Assembly: GCA_016841955.1 (NCBI GenBank)
Contig: JAENYE010000001.1
Coordinates: 124,001-188,000 of the forward strand
DNA from: Methanobacteriota archaeon
Lineage (GTDB): Archaea; Halobacteriota; Methanomicrobia; Methanomicrobiales; Methanoculleaceae
DNA: 64,000 nt
Direction of reading: 5' to 3'
Below the pieces are notes generated by a model. It had not been told where the DNA came from, ran no database searches, and was given only the letters and a program-made list of their open reading frames with translations. Shown here in pieces: positions 36,699-44,523 of this stretch; the first letter of the stretch is position 1, and each line of letters starts with the position of its first letter. Both the position numbers and the translations under genes were made by a program.

Positions 36699-37480
36699 GA
36701 GGCGGCTCGCGCCCCCATCCGCCGCCACTCCCAGAGGATATACGCGAAGCCGAGCGCCGCAAAGACAAATATCACCGCCTCGGTCACCAGGAGCCCCTGC
36801 GTCTGGGCGAGATAGACGGCTGCGGCGTCCACGGCGGCGTGCCAGAGAACCGCGAGGACGAGGAGCGCCTTTCTGCCGTAGACGACGGCGGCGAGCACCA
36901 TCAGCGACCAGGCGATATGCAGGACGATCGTCATCATCCGCTCGGCGAGACCGGGCAGGATGTCGAGCGGCGTGATGGCCCGGAGGGCTTCGACCTGCGC
37001 CTGGACGGCGGGGTCGTCGGGGATGAAGAGCATCGACCCGTTGCTCGTGACGACGATGTAGGAGACCATGCTCGAAAGGACGAGGAGCGCGACGATCATG
37101 CTCTCGATGCCACCCCACCCGGCCCCGAACTGGAGGCCGTTCTCCCGGGTGAGGGGGATCTCCTGCCGCCGGAAGAGGTAGCGGTAGACGAGGTAGCGGC
37201 CGACCTCCTCGAAGAGCCCGGCGAGAAGGCCGAGGTAGACGGCGAGGACCGCGACGGCCGCCATCGTGCCCATCGGCAGGACGGCGAGGTAGAGCGGGGC
37301 CTGGGTTACGAGGACGAGCGGGGTGTGGACGACCTGCACGGCGATGAAGGAGAGGGCGCCGAGCACGAAGACCCGCCACGGGGCGCCGAACTTTTTGACG
37401 ATCCAGTAGCCGAGCGCGACCGGAACGATGATCTCGAGCAGGGCGACGACGGCGAACGTGGCGACAACCAGCGGGTCCAT
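36695..37480 (-). CDS. YhfC-family intramembrane metalloprotease (DUF2324)
   Basis: This is a 261-residue polytopic protein with about seven hydrophobic helices. F-E-E-V-G-R-Y-L-V-Y-R in the third or fourth helix matches the conserved E-E-x-x-R motif of CAAX-like intramembrane proteases in the YhfC group, and W-H-A-A-V-D near the C-terminus supplies the conserved histidine. The substrates of such proteins are generally unknown. It converges with thiL by four bases, so both genes end in the same stretch. Confidence 0.8.
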   Translation of the reverse strand: MDPLVVATFAVVALLEIIVPVALGYWIVKKFGAPWRVFVLGALSFIAVQVVHTPLVLVTQAPLYLAVLPMGTMAAVAVLAVYLGLLAGLFEEVGRYLVYRYLFRRQEIPLTRENGLQFGAGWGGIESMIVALLVLSSMVSYIVVTSNGSMLFIPDDPAVQAQVEALRAITPLDILPGLAERMMTIVLHIAWSLMVLAAVVYGRKALLVLAVLWHAAVDAAAVYLAQTQGLLVTEAVIFVFAALGFAYILWEWRRMGARAAS

Positions 37481-37547
37481 ACGGGAGAGTATTTGACTAA
37501 TTATTTATCAATTGTCACTGTACAGTGAGGAAAGGATCCCGATAGCC

Positions 37548-38654
37548 ATGAAAAAAGAGCACCCGGGAGCAGCCCCGGAAGGCGGGAGCATTTCGGGGGG
37601 TCGGTTCTCGAACAACTTCGACTTCCTGCGGTTCGCGGCGGCGGTGGTGATCGTCGTCACGCACGCCTACGCGCTCAGGCTCGGCTACGTCGGGATAGGG
37701 ATGTACGACCCGGTCATACTCATAGGGCAGGCAGCGCTTGCCGCCCTCCTCGTCACCAGCGGTTACCTGATCGCTGCGAGCTGGGAATCGACCGCATCCC
37801 CACTCCGGTTCGCCTGGAAACGGGTTCTCCGGGTCGTTCCGGCCCTCGCCCTCGCGATCCTCGTCACGCTCTTCGTCATCGGTCCGCTCATGACGTCCCT
37901 CTCCCCGGCCGAGTACTTCGGCGCCCTCTTCTCCCCGGCAGGGCTCGCCACCGTTCCGTTCTTTGAGAACGGGTCGGCGATAGGTCTCTTCCAGGAGAAC
38001 CCATGGACCTACGTCAACGGCTCGCTCTGGACGATACCCGTCGAGGTGCTGATGTACGGGGTCGTCGCGGCCCTCGGGATCGCCGGGCTCCTGTGGCGCA
38101 GGTCGGCCCTCCTCGGCGTCGCCGCCATAAACGTGCTGCTCTGGATGATCTGGTTCGACGATCCCCGGATGGCGAAGGTCCGGTTCACCCTCTACTTCAT
38201 CGTCGGGGCCTACCTCTACCTCCACCGCCAAAGCATCGCCTACCGGCCGGTCGTCGCCGGGGCGCTGCTCCTGCTGCTCGGGCTCTCGGCCCTGACACCC
38301 TACGTGACCGTCGCCGGGGTGATCTGCATTCCCTACCTCGTCATCTATGCCGCGCACCTCCCGGTTCCGTTCCTGAACACCTTCGGGAGACCGGGGGACT
38401 TCTCCTACGGCATCTATATCTACCATTACCCGGTCCAGCAGGTGCTGATCCAGGTCACGGGGAACGAGCTCCTCCTCCCGGCGCTCTGCGGGCTTTCGTT
38501 CCTGGCAACGTTTGCTCTTGCGTTCCTCTCCTGGCACGCCGTCGAGCGGCGGGCGCTGGCGGCAAAGAGTCTCGGCACCGCCGACCTGCGGCGGGTGCTC
38601 GGGATTCCGTCCCTGCCCACACCCCTCACCGCATGGTGGGTCGCCCGGAAGTGA
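37548..38654 (+). CDS. Acyltransferase 3 family membrane protein
   Basis: This is a 368-residue acyltransferase of the OafA/NolL type with about ten transmembrane helices. The signature N-x-D-F-L-R-F-x-A-A at about 20-29 and V-V-T-H-A-Y supply the conserved Arg and His of the active site, and Y-G-I-Y-I-Y-H-Y-P is the usual C-terminal motif. These enzymes acetylate or acylate sugars of surface polysaccharides or S-layer glycans. ATG 37548 follows a GAGG-containing leader; the 12 residues upstream begin with TTG and are unlikely to be translated. Confidence 0.9.
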   Translation: MKKEHPGAAPEGGSISGGRFSNNFDFLRFAAAVVIVVTHAYALRLGYVGIGMYDPVILIGQAALAALLVTSGYLIAASWESTASPLRFAWKRVLRVVPALALAILVTLFVIGPLMTSLSPAEYFGALFSPAGLATVPFFENGSAIGLFQENPWTYVNGSLWTIPVEVLMYGVVAALGIAGLLWRRSALLGVAAINVLLWMIWFDDPRMAKVRFTLYFIVGAYLYLHRQSIAYRPVVAGALLLLLGLSALTPYVTVAGVICIPYLVIYAAHLPVPFLNTFGRPGDFSYGIYIYHYPVQQVLIQVTGNELLLPALCGLSFLATFALAFLSWHAVERRALAAKSLGTADLRRVLGIPSLPTPLTAWWVARK

Positions 38655-39096
38655 CGGATGCGAGAACCTCTTCGAGGATCTCGACCGCGCCCCGGACGTA
38701 CCGGGGGCAGAGGGTCCGGGTGAGGTTCTGCTCCCGGGCCCGGGCGAGCCCTTCATCGGTCGAGAGGTCGCACCCGAGGAGTTCGGTGCAGGAGACGGTG
38801 CCGAATCTTTGGGCAAACCGGGTGATGAACTCCCGGGTGAGGGCGTAGGTCAGATCCTTCGCCTCTTTTTCGTCGGGACCGGTGCTCCCGAAGGAGAGCC
38901 CGATGACGAGGACCGCACCTGAGGCGGCTCCGCAGGCGCCCCCGGTATGTCCCACCCCGCCGCCGAACCCCGTGGCCGCACGGAAGATGACCTCTTCGGG
39001 CACCCCGGTATCGCCGGCGAATACCGAGCTGACTGCCTGTGCACAGTTGTAGCCCCGCATGAAGCGGGAGACCGCTTCTTCCGCCCTGTTCTCCAT
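38626..39096 (-). CDS. C_GCAxxG_C_C family redox-type protein
   Basis: The 156-residue protein has Y-N-C-A-Q-A-V near the N-terminus, the namesake G-G-A-C-G-A-A-S-G-A segment, a cysteine in V-S-C-T-E-L-L-G-C-D and one near the C-terminus (L-C-P-R-Y). Such proteins occur in anaerobes and archaea, probably bind a metal or disulfide, and often accompany redox systems; no enzyme activity is established. ATG 39096 follows a GGTGA ribosome-binding site. It overlaps convergently with the acyltransferase gene by 29 bases. Confidence 0.85.
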   Translation of the reverse strand: MENRAEEAVSRFMRGYNCAQAVSSVFAGDTGVPEEVIFRAATGFGGGVGHTGGACGAASGAVLVIGLSFGSTGPDEKEAKDLTYALTREFITRFAQRFGTVSCTELLGCDLSTDEGLARAREQNLTRTLCPRYVRGAVEILEEVLASVTSGRPTMR

Positions 39097-39232
39097 GTGA
39101 TTCACCTGACTGGTTGATTGTGCGCCCGGAACCTTCAAGTTTGCGCGGCAGGGCCCGGTGCCGGAATAATTTAAGAGCCCGGCCGAGAAAGTAGACGTAT
39201 TCCGGGAATACTCTCCCGGTGAGGGGACAGCC

Positions 39233-40402
39233 ATGAAAAGAACAGCACTGATCGTCGCCCTGATCGTCGCCCTGGTTCCGGCGGCGGCCGGGGCGGAGGC
39301 CTCCTACCACGGCGTATCGACGGGGAGCATCGCCAACGACGTTGCGATCACCGCCGACGGAAAGTATATGGTCGCGGGGACGGGAAGCGGAAGCATCGTA
39401 TGCCTGCAGCGGGACGGCACCGTCCCCTGGAACGTGAGCGCCCCAAATGCGGTAACTGCGGTTGCCGTCGCGGATGCCGGGGACTACGTCGCCGCCGGGA
39501 CCGACGGGGGCGATGTGCTCCTCTTCGACGGGAACGGCGGCCGCTACTGGACGAAGAGCGTCTCAGGAGCCGTCCGTGACCTCGCTTTATCAGGGGGCGG
39601 ACAGTACCTCGCGGTGGGGGGCGACCGTATCACTCTCTTTAACTACCGGGGCGATGAGGAGTGGGACCTCGCCATGCAGCGGGGTGCCCGCTCCGGCGGC
39701 ACACCACCGTACGTTACGTCCGTTGCTTTCACCAACGACGGCAACTACATCGTCGCCGGGAGCAGTAACGGCGACATTCTTTTCATGAACAGGCAGGGGA
39801 ACCTCATCTGGGAGGGGCTTGCCCGCGGCGCCGTCACCGCGGTAGATGCCTCCCGTGACGGGTCGGTCGTCGCCGCAGGGAGCCGGGACCGCGCCCTCCA
39901 GATCTACGGCCGGGCAGGGGGGCTCCCCTGGGCGATGCCCACCGGGGCGCCGATCCTCGCGCTCGCCCTCGCAGGGGATGGACGGTTCGTGGTCGTCGGC
40001 AAGGAAGGCGGCGACGTGGAGTGCTACCGGCCGAACGACGACCTGCTCTGGAAGAACCGGACGGGAAGCGATGTCCTCACCGTGGACATATCCCGGCGGG
40101 GCGGGACCGTCGCGGCCGGGACCGCCGATGGGGGCGTGCATCTCTGGAACAACAACGGAGATGCGCTCTGGTCGTTTGACGCCGGTGCAGCCGTAAACGG
40201 GGTCGCCCTCTCGGACGGCGGCGACTACCTCGCCGCGGGTGCGGGAGAGCGGGCCTTCATCTTCCGGACGGCCGATGCGCCGGTGACGGGAGAAGACGCG
40301 GAGGATACCACGCCCGCGACGACCCCGACCCAGGCCGGAGGGGCAGGTGCGCTCATCGGGCTTCTCGCCATTGCGGCCGCGGGCCGTATCATGCGTCGGT
40401 GA
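39233..40402 (+). CDS. Secreted WD40/PQQ-type beta-propeller with C-terminal membrane anchor
   Basis: This is a 389-residue exported protein: signal peptide 1-20 ending A-G-A-E, then at least seven blade-like repeats (A-A-G-T/S-x-G-G-D-V-x-L-F, about 40 residues each), a Thr/Pro linker (about 345-365) and a hydrophobic C-terminal helix ending R-I-M-R-R. The tail resembles the sorting signals of archaeosortase substrates but lacks a PGF motif. A surface-exposed sensor or scaffold is likely. The gene stands alone and ends 250 bases before a tRNA gene; that spacer holds two tandem CCGAAGGGGCTCCGC units and no gene. Confidence 0.8.
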   Translation: MKRTALIVALIVALVPAAAGAEASYHGVSTGSIANDVAITADGKYMVAGTGSGSIVCLQRDGTVPWNVSAPNAVTAVAVADAGDYVAAGTDGGDVLLFDGNGGRYWTKSVSGAVRDLALSGGGQYLAVGGDRITLFNYRGDEEWDLAMQRGARSGGTPPYVTSVAFTNDGNYIVAGSSNGDILFMNRQGNLIWEGLARGAVTAVDASRDGSVVAAGSRDRALQIYGRAGGLPWAMPTGAPILALALAGDGRFVVVGKEGGDVECYRPNDDLLWKNRTGSDVLTVDISRRGGTVAAGTADGGVHLWNNNGDALWSFDAGAAVNGVALSDGGDYLAAGAGERAFIFRTADAPVTGEDAEDTTPATTPTQAGGAGALIGLLAIAAAGRIMRR

Positions 40403-40654
40403 CCCGGGAGAACGGAGGAGTCCCCGTTCTCCTCCAGACTTTTACGTATCCGGGCGGAGCGCTGTCCCGGGGGTCGCGCGCTGTGGTCGCCACACGGATG
40501 TCGCCCGGATTGACGTTTGCCGACCGAAGGGGCTCCGCTTTCCGAACCGAAGGGGCTCCGCCCCTTTCGAAACCCCCGGCGACCTGCGGTCGCCCAGAAA
40601 CACAGAAAGGACTCAGTGGAAAGGTATGCCAAAACTTCAGTGGGAAAACAGTCA

Positions 40655-40726
40655 TGGACCCGGCGGGATTTGAACCCGCGGCCTCTACGTTGCGAACGTA
40701 GCGATCTACCCCTGATCTACGAGCCC
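40655..40726 (-). tRNA. tRNA-Ala (CGC anticodon)
   Basis: This 72-base gene folds as a standard cloverleaf without an intron. The acceptor stem GGGCTCG pairs with CGGGTCC and includes the G3:U70 pair that marks tRNA-Ala. The anticodon loop TTCGCAA gives anticodon CGC (complement at 40692-40694), reading GCG. The T-loop is TTCAAAT. The 3' CCA is not encoded (the strand continues TGAC). The neighbouring gene downstream in transcription is absent; the TFB gene ends 13 bases away. Confidence 0.95.
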
Positions 40727-40738
40727 GAAGATATGAGA

Positions 40739-41752
40739 TCAGAGTATGATCTCGATATCTAATTTTTCTGCCAGTTCCTTATATCTGTTCCTGATCGTGA
40801 CCTCGGTTACGCCTGCAACCTCGGCGACCTCGCGCTGGGTGCGCCGCTCGCCGCCGAGGATCGAGGAGATGTAAATGGCGGCCGCAGCGACGCCCGTCGG
40901 GCCTCGCCCGCTCGTAAGTTCGCGCTCGCCGGCCTGCCGGAGGATCTCGACCGCCCGGCTCTGGACCTCACCCTTCAGGTTCAGGCCCGAGCAGAAGCGC
41001 GGGACGTAGTCGATCGGCGACGTCGGCAGGAGTTTCAGACCGAGCTCACGGGAGATGAAACGGTAGGTGCGCCCGATCTCCTTCCTCGATACCCGGGAGA
41101 CCTCCGCGATCTCATCAAGCGTCCTCGGCACGCTGCACTGGCGGCATGCCGCATACAGCGCTGCTGCCGCGACCCCCTCGATACTCCGGCCGCGGATCAG
41201 GTTCTTGTCCACGGCGTCACGGTAGACCACCGCTGCGGTCTCGCGCACGTTCCGGGGCAGGCCGAGCGCAGACGCCATCCGGTCCAGTTCCGAGAGCGCA
41301 AACGCCAGGTTCCGCTCGGTCGCGTTCGAGACGCGGATACGCCGCTGCCACTTCCGGAGCCGGTAGAGCTGGGCGCGGTTCTTGCTCGAGATCGCACGGC
41401 CGTAGGAGTCACGGTTCCTCCAGTCGATCATCGTCGAGAGACCCTTGTCGTGGATCGTGAACGTCATCGGTGCGCCGACACGGGAGCGCTTCATGCGCTG
41501 GTCGTGGTCGAACGCACGCCACTCGGGACCGCGGTCGATGAACTCCTCATCGAGGACAAGACCACAGTTCTGGCATACGAGTTCGGCACGCTCGTAGTCG
41601 TGAACGAGCTGACGGCTGCCGCACTCGGGGCAGACGGACTGAACGCTCTCCTCGGTGCGCTTCTTCTCCGTCTCTTTGACTTTCTGCTCCCCCCGCTTCT
41701 TCAGGGCCTCACGCTGCAACTGCAGCTGTTTCAGTTTTTCTACTTCTGCCAT
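40739..41752 (-). CDS. tfb: Transcription initiation factor IIB (TFB)
   Basis: This 337-residue factor recruits RNA polymerase to TBP-bound promoters. A zinc ribbon (C-P-E-C-G and C-Q-N-C-G near residues 40-62) is followed by the B-reader/linker with E-W-R-A-F-D and two cyclin-fold repeats (about 150-235 and 245-330) with the C-terminal helix-turn-helix that contacts BRE. The N-terminal charged extension (about 1-35) is longer than in many archaea. It lies 11 bases downstream of gar1. Confidence 0.97.
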   Translation of the reverse strand: MAEVEKLKQLQLQREALKKRGEQKVKETEKKRTEESVQSVCPECGSRQLVHDYERAELVCQNCGLVLDEEFIDRGPEWRAFDHDQRMKRSRVGAPMTFTIHDKGLSTMIDWRNRDSYGRAISSKNRAQLYRLRKWQRRIRVSNATERNLAFALSELDRMASALGLPRNVRETAAVVYRDAVDKNLIRGRSIEGVAAAALYAACRQCSVPRTLDEIAEVSRVSRKEIGRTYRFISRELGLKLLPTSPIDYVPRFCSGLNLKGEVQSRAVEILRQAGERELTSGRGPTGVAAAAIYISSILGGERRTQREVAEVAGVTEVTIRNRYKELAEKLDIEIIL

Positions 41753-41763
41753 CGATTATTCAC

Positions 41764-41988
41764 CTATTTTGCAAATATCTTCTCGCCAACCTGCACGGAG
41801 CAGTCATTGTAGCAGAGGACTACGGCATAGGGAGATGATATATTTCCAAAGATGTCAACTACCTTCCCTACGGGTTTTAACCGGCGATCCACAGCCTCCC
41901 CGTAGAGGCGGGGCAACTGTGCAGCATCACATCGCAAGATTAACAAGCGATTGCCGCAAACATTTACAGAACGTCCGATTAACCGCAA
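41764..41988 (-). CDS. gar1: H/ACA RNA-protein complex component Gar1
   Basis: This 74-residue protein matches archaeal Gar1: a short N-terminal R-L-I-G-R strand, then V-G-K-V-V-D-I-F-G-N-I-S-S-P-Y-A-V-V, the hallmark of the six-stranded barrel that binds Cbf5 and regulates pseudouridylation. It has no basic tail, as is usual in archaea. The start is TTG 41988; no in-frame ATG gives a complete domain. It is cotranscribed with TFB 11 bases downstream, a common archaeal arrangement. This gene is easy to miss because it is short and uses a rare start. Confidence 0.85.
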   Translation of the reverse strand: MRLIGRSVNVCGNRLLILRCDAAQLPRLYGEAVDRRLKPVGKVVDIFGNISSPYAVVLCYNDCSVQVGEKIFAK

Positions 41989-42029
41989 ACTGCAACCTCT
42001 AGGGGATACTATAGCTGAGAGTATTTAGT

Positions 42030-42043
42030 AACATATATATGTT
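42030..42043 (-). promoter_or_regulatory. TATA-containing palindrome upstream of gar1-tfb
   Basis: AACATATATATGTT is a perfect 14-base palindrome, 42-55 bases upstream of the gar1 start, in the AT-rich gap between the PHP gene (ends 42091) and gar1 (starts 41988). The core is a TATA-like box. The symmetry could let a dimeric regulator bind directly over the TATA element, which would provide autoregulation of TFB levels; this is inference. Confidence 0.5.
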
Positions 42044-42090
42044 GGCGGTTTGAATATAAAAACGTTTTGCCAAATTATAAATACCATGTC

Positions 42091-42735
42091 TCACTTCTGA
42101 AGAAGCCGATTTATATCCACAGAGAGAACTTCCCGGGATTCGGCCTCCGTCAACCCGGCGCCGAGAGCGACTGCCCACCGTGCCTCCTTTGACATCAGAT
42201 CGGACGGTGCATGCGTATCGGAATCGACCACAAGCCGGCACCCGGCCTCCCGCGCCACCCGCACCACATGGCCGTTGGTGCGGTTGTGCCCCGCCCGGGA
42301 GGTTATCTCGAGCGCAATCCCACGCTCCGCGGCTGCGCGGGCATCTTCGATCCCTATGAGCCCCGGGTGGGCGAGCACGTCCACGTACTCGCACGTGCAG
42401 GCAGCATGGTTGGTCCCGGGGGCGACCGGCTCCACCACCGTCTCACCGTGGACCAAGATGATATCGGCACCGATCCGTTTTGCGTCGCGCGCAAATGCCG
42501 GGATCAGGGACGGCGGGACGTGGGTGAGTTCCACCCCGACGAGCAGGTCCATGCCGTAACACCGTGCCGATTCCCGGCATTTGCCCGCCGCCTCCACCAG
42601 GTGCGCGAGGTTGGAGGCGTCCGCGTGGTCGGTGATGGCGAGGGTGCCGTAGCCGAGCACGGCGGCCCGGCGGACCAGCTCCGTCGGGAGGAGTTCGCCG
42701 TCGGAGAGGATGGTATGGGTGTGCAGGTCGTACAT
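42091..42735 (-). CDS. PHP domain phosphoesterase (histidinol-phosphatase-like)
   Basis: The 214-residue protein is a stand-alone PHP domain. Metal-binding motifs are H-T-H-T near residue 5, I-T-D-H-A-D near 37, an internal E in V-G-V-E-L-T-H, H-P-G-L near 122 and D-S-D-T-H near 181. PHP enzymes hydrolyse phosphate esters; candidates are histidinol phosphate or nucleoside 2',3'-phosphates. ATG 42735 gives a protein that begins M-Y-D-L-H-T-H-T, the normal start of the family. It follows the SRP19 gene on the same strand, four bases away. Confidence 0.88.
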   Translation of the reverse strand: MYDLHTHTILSDGELLPTELVRRAAVLGYGTLAITDHADASNLAHLVEAAGKCRESARCYGMDLLVGVELTHVPPSLIPAFARDAKRIGADIILVHGETVVEPVAPGTNHAACTCEYVDVLAHPGLIGIEDARAAAERGIALEITSRAGHNRTNGHVVRVAREAGCRLVVDSDTHAPSDLMSKEARWAVALGAGLTEAESREVLSVDINRLLQK

Positions 42736-42739
42736 CACG

Positions 42740-43012
42740 TCACTTCCGGCCGGCAAGACCGCCGGCAACCTTCCGGATCAGGTCTTCCTTGCTCCCTTCC
42801 CATTCCGCCACGATCCGGCCTTCGCGCTCCGCCCACCGGGCGGGGTGGTGGTGCTCTTCCACCCGGTGCGGGACCTTCATCTTCCGCAGGACGGCCTCGA
42901 TGGCGGGAAGATCCGGCGACTTTACGCCGAGATTTTTTGCGACGCGACGCCCCTCCCGCCGTTGCAGCGTGACGTCGAAGTAACAGGGGTACAGGATGCG
43001 TTCAACGCTCAT
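42740..43012 (-). CDS. srp19: Signal recognition particle 19 kDa protein SRP19
   Basis: This 90-residue protein binds the tip of 7S RNA and promotes SRP54 binding. The pattern I-L-Y-P-C-Y-F-D near the N-terminus, G-R-R-V near residue 21 and the N-L-G-V-K-S-P-D segment are typical of archaeal SRP19. It is at the head of a two-gene unit with the PHP gene and is divergent from hypB. Confidence 0.92.
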   Translation of the reverse strand: MSVERILYPCYFDVTLQRREGRRVAKNLGVKSPDLPAIEAVLRKMKVPHRVEEHHHPARWAEREGRIVAEWEGSKEDLIRKVAGGLAGRK

Positions 43013-43036
43013 GGTTGTACAATCTGGGTGGTTAAC

Positions 43037-43044
43037 CTATAAAC
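43037..43044 (+). promoter_or_regulatory. TATA-like box of hypB
   Basis: CTATAAAC at 43037-43044 is 24-31 bases before the ATG at 43068. In archaea transcription begins about 25 bases downstream of the TATA box, so the hypB transcript would be almost leaderless if that ATG is used. This supports ATG 43068 over the in-frame ATG at 43050. Confidence 0.5.
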
Positions 43045-43067
43045 AGATCATGATCACAGTACGTACC

Positions 43068-43715
43068 ATGCATCATATCGACGTCCATGTGGAGAAGGAC
43101 ATCTACGACGTCAACAACCGCATTGCAGACGCCAACGCAAACCTCCTCAAGGACCACGGCATCCGGGCGTTCGACCTCCTGGGCGCCATCGGGTCCGGGA
43201 AGACCGCCACGATCGAGTGGCTCGTGCCGCTGCTCCGGGATCGAGGCCTCCGCGTCGGTGCCATCGCCGGGGACGTCTACGGGGACGACGATTTCAGGCG
43301 GATCGTCGCCCTCAACGTCCCGGCCTACAACGCGAACACCGGGAAGGAGTGCCACCTTGACGCCCACCTGGTGGAGCACGCCATCGAGCACCTCCCGCTC
43401 GACGAGATTGACATCCTCTTCATCGAGAACGTCGGCAACATGGTCTGCCCGACCGATTTCCGGCTGGGCGCCGAGAAGAGGATCGTCGTCGTCAGTTCGA
43501 CGGAAGGGGACGACGTGGTGAACAAGCACCCGATGATGTTTCGCAGCAGCAACATCGGCGTCATCAACAAGGTCGACCTCGCCCCGTTCGTCGGCGCCAA
43601 CCTCGACCGGATGGAAGAGGATATGCACCGCTACAACCCGGAGATGAAGGTCTTCCGGACGAACATGAAGACCGGGGAAGGATTAGACGAACTGCTGGAC
43701 GCGATCCTCGCGTGA
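43068..43715 (+). CDS. hypB: Hydrogenase maturation GTPase HypB
   Basis: This 215-residue SIMIBI GTPase inserts nickel into [NiFe] hydrogenase with HypA. Walker A G-A-I-G-S-G-K-T lies at 39-46, the metal-binding N-x-x-x-x-E-C-H-L-D segment near 95, I-E-N-V-G-N near 123 and I-N-K-V-D-L near 173. The N-terminal nickel-binding CxxCGC and the His-rich stretch of some bacterial HypB proteins are absent, as in many archaea. No other hyp gene is adjacent. Confidence 0.94.
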   Translation: MHHIDVHVEKDIYDVNNRIADANANLLKDHGIRAFDLLGAIGSGKTATIEWLVPLLRDRGLRVGAIAGDVYGDDDFRRIVALNVPAYNANTGKECHLDAHLVEHAIEHLPLDEIDILFIENVGNMVCPTDFRLGAEKRIVVVSSTEGDDVVNKHPMMFRSSNIGVINKVDLAPFVGANLDRMEEDMHRYNPEMKVFRTNMKTGEGLDELLDAILA

Positions 43716-43819
43716 TCAGCAGAGTTAAATATCCAGGTCTCGAACAGTTATAGCACTTTAACGAGAGATTGCTACCCCTGAAGGGTATCGCGTCCTCAAC
43801 AGAGTATTTCGGTGGTCAC

Positions 43820-44197
43820 ATGCAGTGGCAAGGAAGATCAGTACGGAAGCCGTCGGGCGGACGCTACCACACCTCCCAGGGCAAGAAGAGATCGGAGATC
43901 GGAAGAGCTCCGGCAGAGACGCACATCGGTGAAGAACGCAGGAAGATTGTCCGCACCTACGGGGGTAACCAGAAGGTCCGGGCACTCCGGATAGACTACG
44001 CGACGGTCGCGAACCCCGCAACCGGCGAGACCCGGAAGGCGAAGATCGAGACGGTCGAGGCAAACAGCGCCAACCCGAACTATGTCCGGCGAAACCTCCT
44101 GACCAAAGGCGCCATCATCAAGACCGATATCGGGCGCGCGCGGATCATCAGCAGACCGAGCCAGGACGGCGTCGTCAACGCCGTTCTGCTCGCATAA
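43820..44197 (+). CDS. rps8e: Small ribosomal subunit protein S8e
   Basis: This 125-residue archaeal ribosomal protein starts M-Q-W-Q-G-R-S-V-R-K-P-S-G-G-R-Y, typical of S8e, and ends with a conserved R-P-S-Q-D-G-V-V-N-A segment. ATG 43820 follows GGTGGT; the in-frame upstream stretch has no family similarity. The gene is single and stands between hypB and a convergent DsrE-like gene. Confidence 0.96.
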   Translation: MQWQGRSVRKPSGGRYHTSQGKKRSEIGRAPAETHIGEERRKIVRTYGGNQKVRALRIDYATVANPATGETRKAKIETVEANSANPNYVRRNLLTKGAIIKTDIGRARIISRPSQDGVVNAVLLA

Positions 44198-44207
44198 GAT
44201 ACCTTTT

Positions 44208-44523
44208 TTACGGCCGGATGTAGTACCAGCTCCACGATGCCTGACGGGACGGTCTCCACGTAGCCGGGGAGGTTCTCCGCGGTTAAATTCCGGGAGCCCA
44301 GCGTCTGCTCGCAGACGACGAGCCGGACGCCGCGTCCCGCGAGCAGGTCCATGAGGCCGGCGTTCGGGCCGCCGGCACGGATCCCCTCCACGCCGTCTGC
44401 GTGGACCACCACCTCGACCTCGACCCCTTCGAGATCGGTGACGAGGTTTTTCACGTTCCGGAGGGCCAGCGCCGCCTTCTCGCGCTCATCCAGGTGGATG
44501 ACGACCCGCGGGGAGGACGTCAT
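44208..44523 (-). pseudogene. DsrE-family sulfur-relay-like protein with C-terminal frameshift
   Basis: The N-terminal 95 or so residues follow the DsrE/DsrF-like pattern: V-V-I-H-L-D-E, H-A-D-G-V-E, V-V-C-E-Q-T-L-G near 70 (conserved Cys) and P-S-G-I-V-E-L. After that the open frame runs on to 44080, overlapping 118 bases of convergent rps8e. Shifting frame by one at about 44225 gives ...W-Y-Y-I-R-P-stop (44208-44210), the ending seen in the family and only ten bases from rps8e. A small deletion of a non-multiple of three, including the R-R-Q-x-E-G helix, probably caused it. It may still be functional. It is coupled to the SoxB-like gene by an ATGA overlap. Confidence 0.65.

Noticed and set aside
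44080-44207. The C-terminal extension of the DsrE-like ORF as real protein
   Set aside because: It lies antisense within rps8e and begins exactly where the family ending appears in the other frame.
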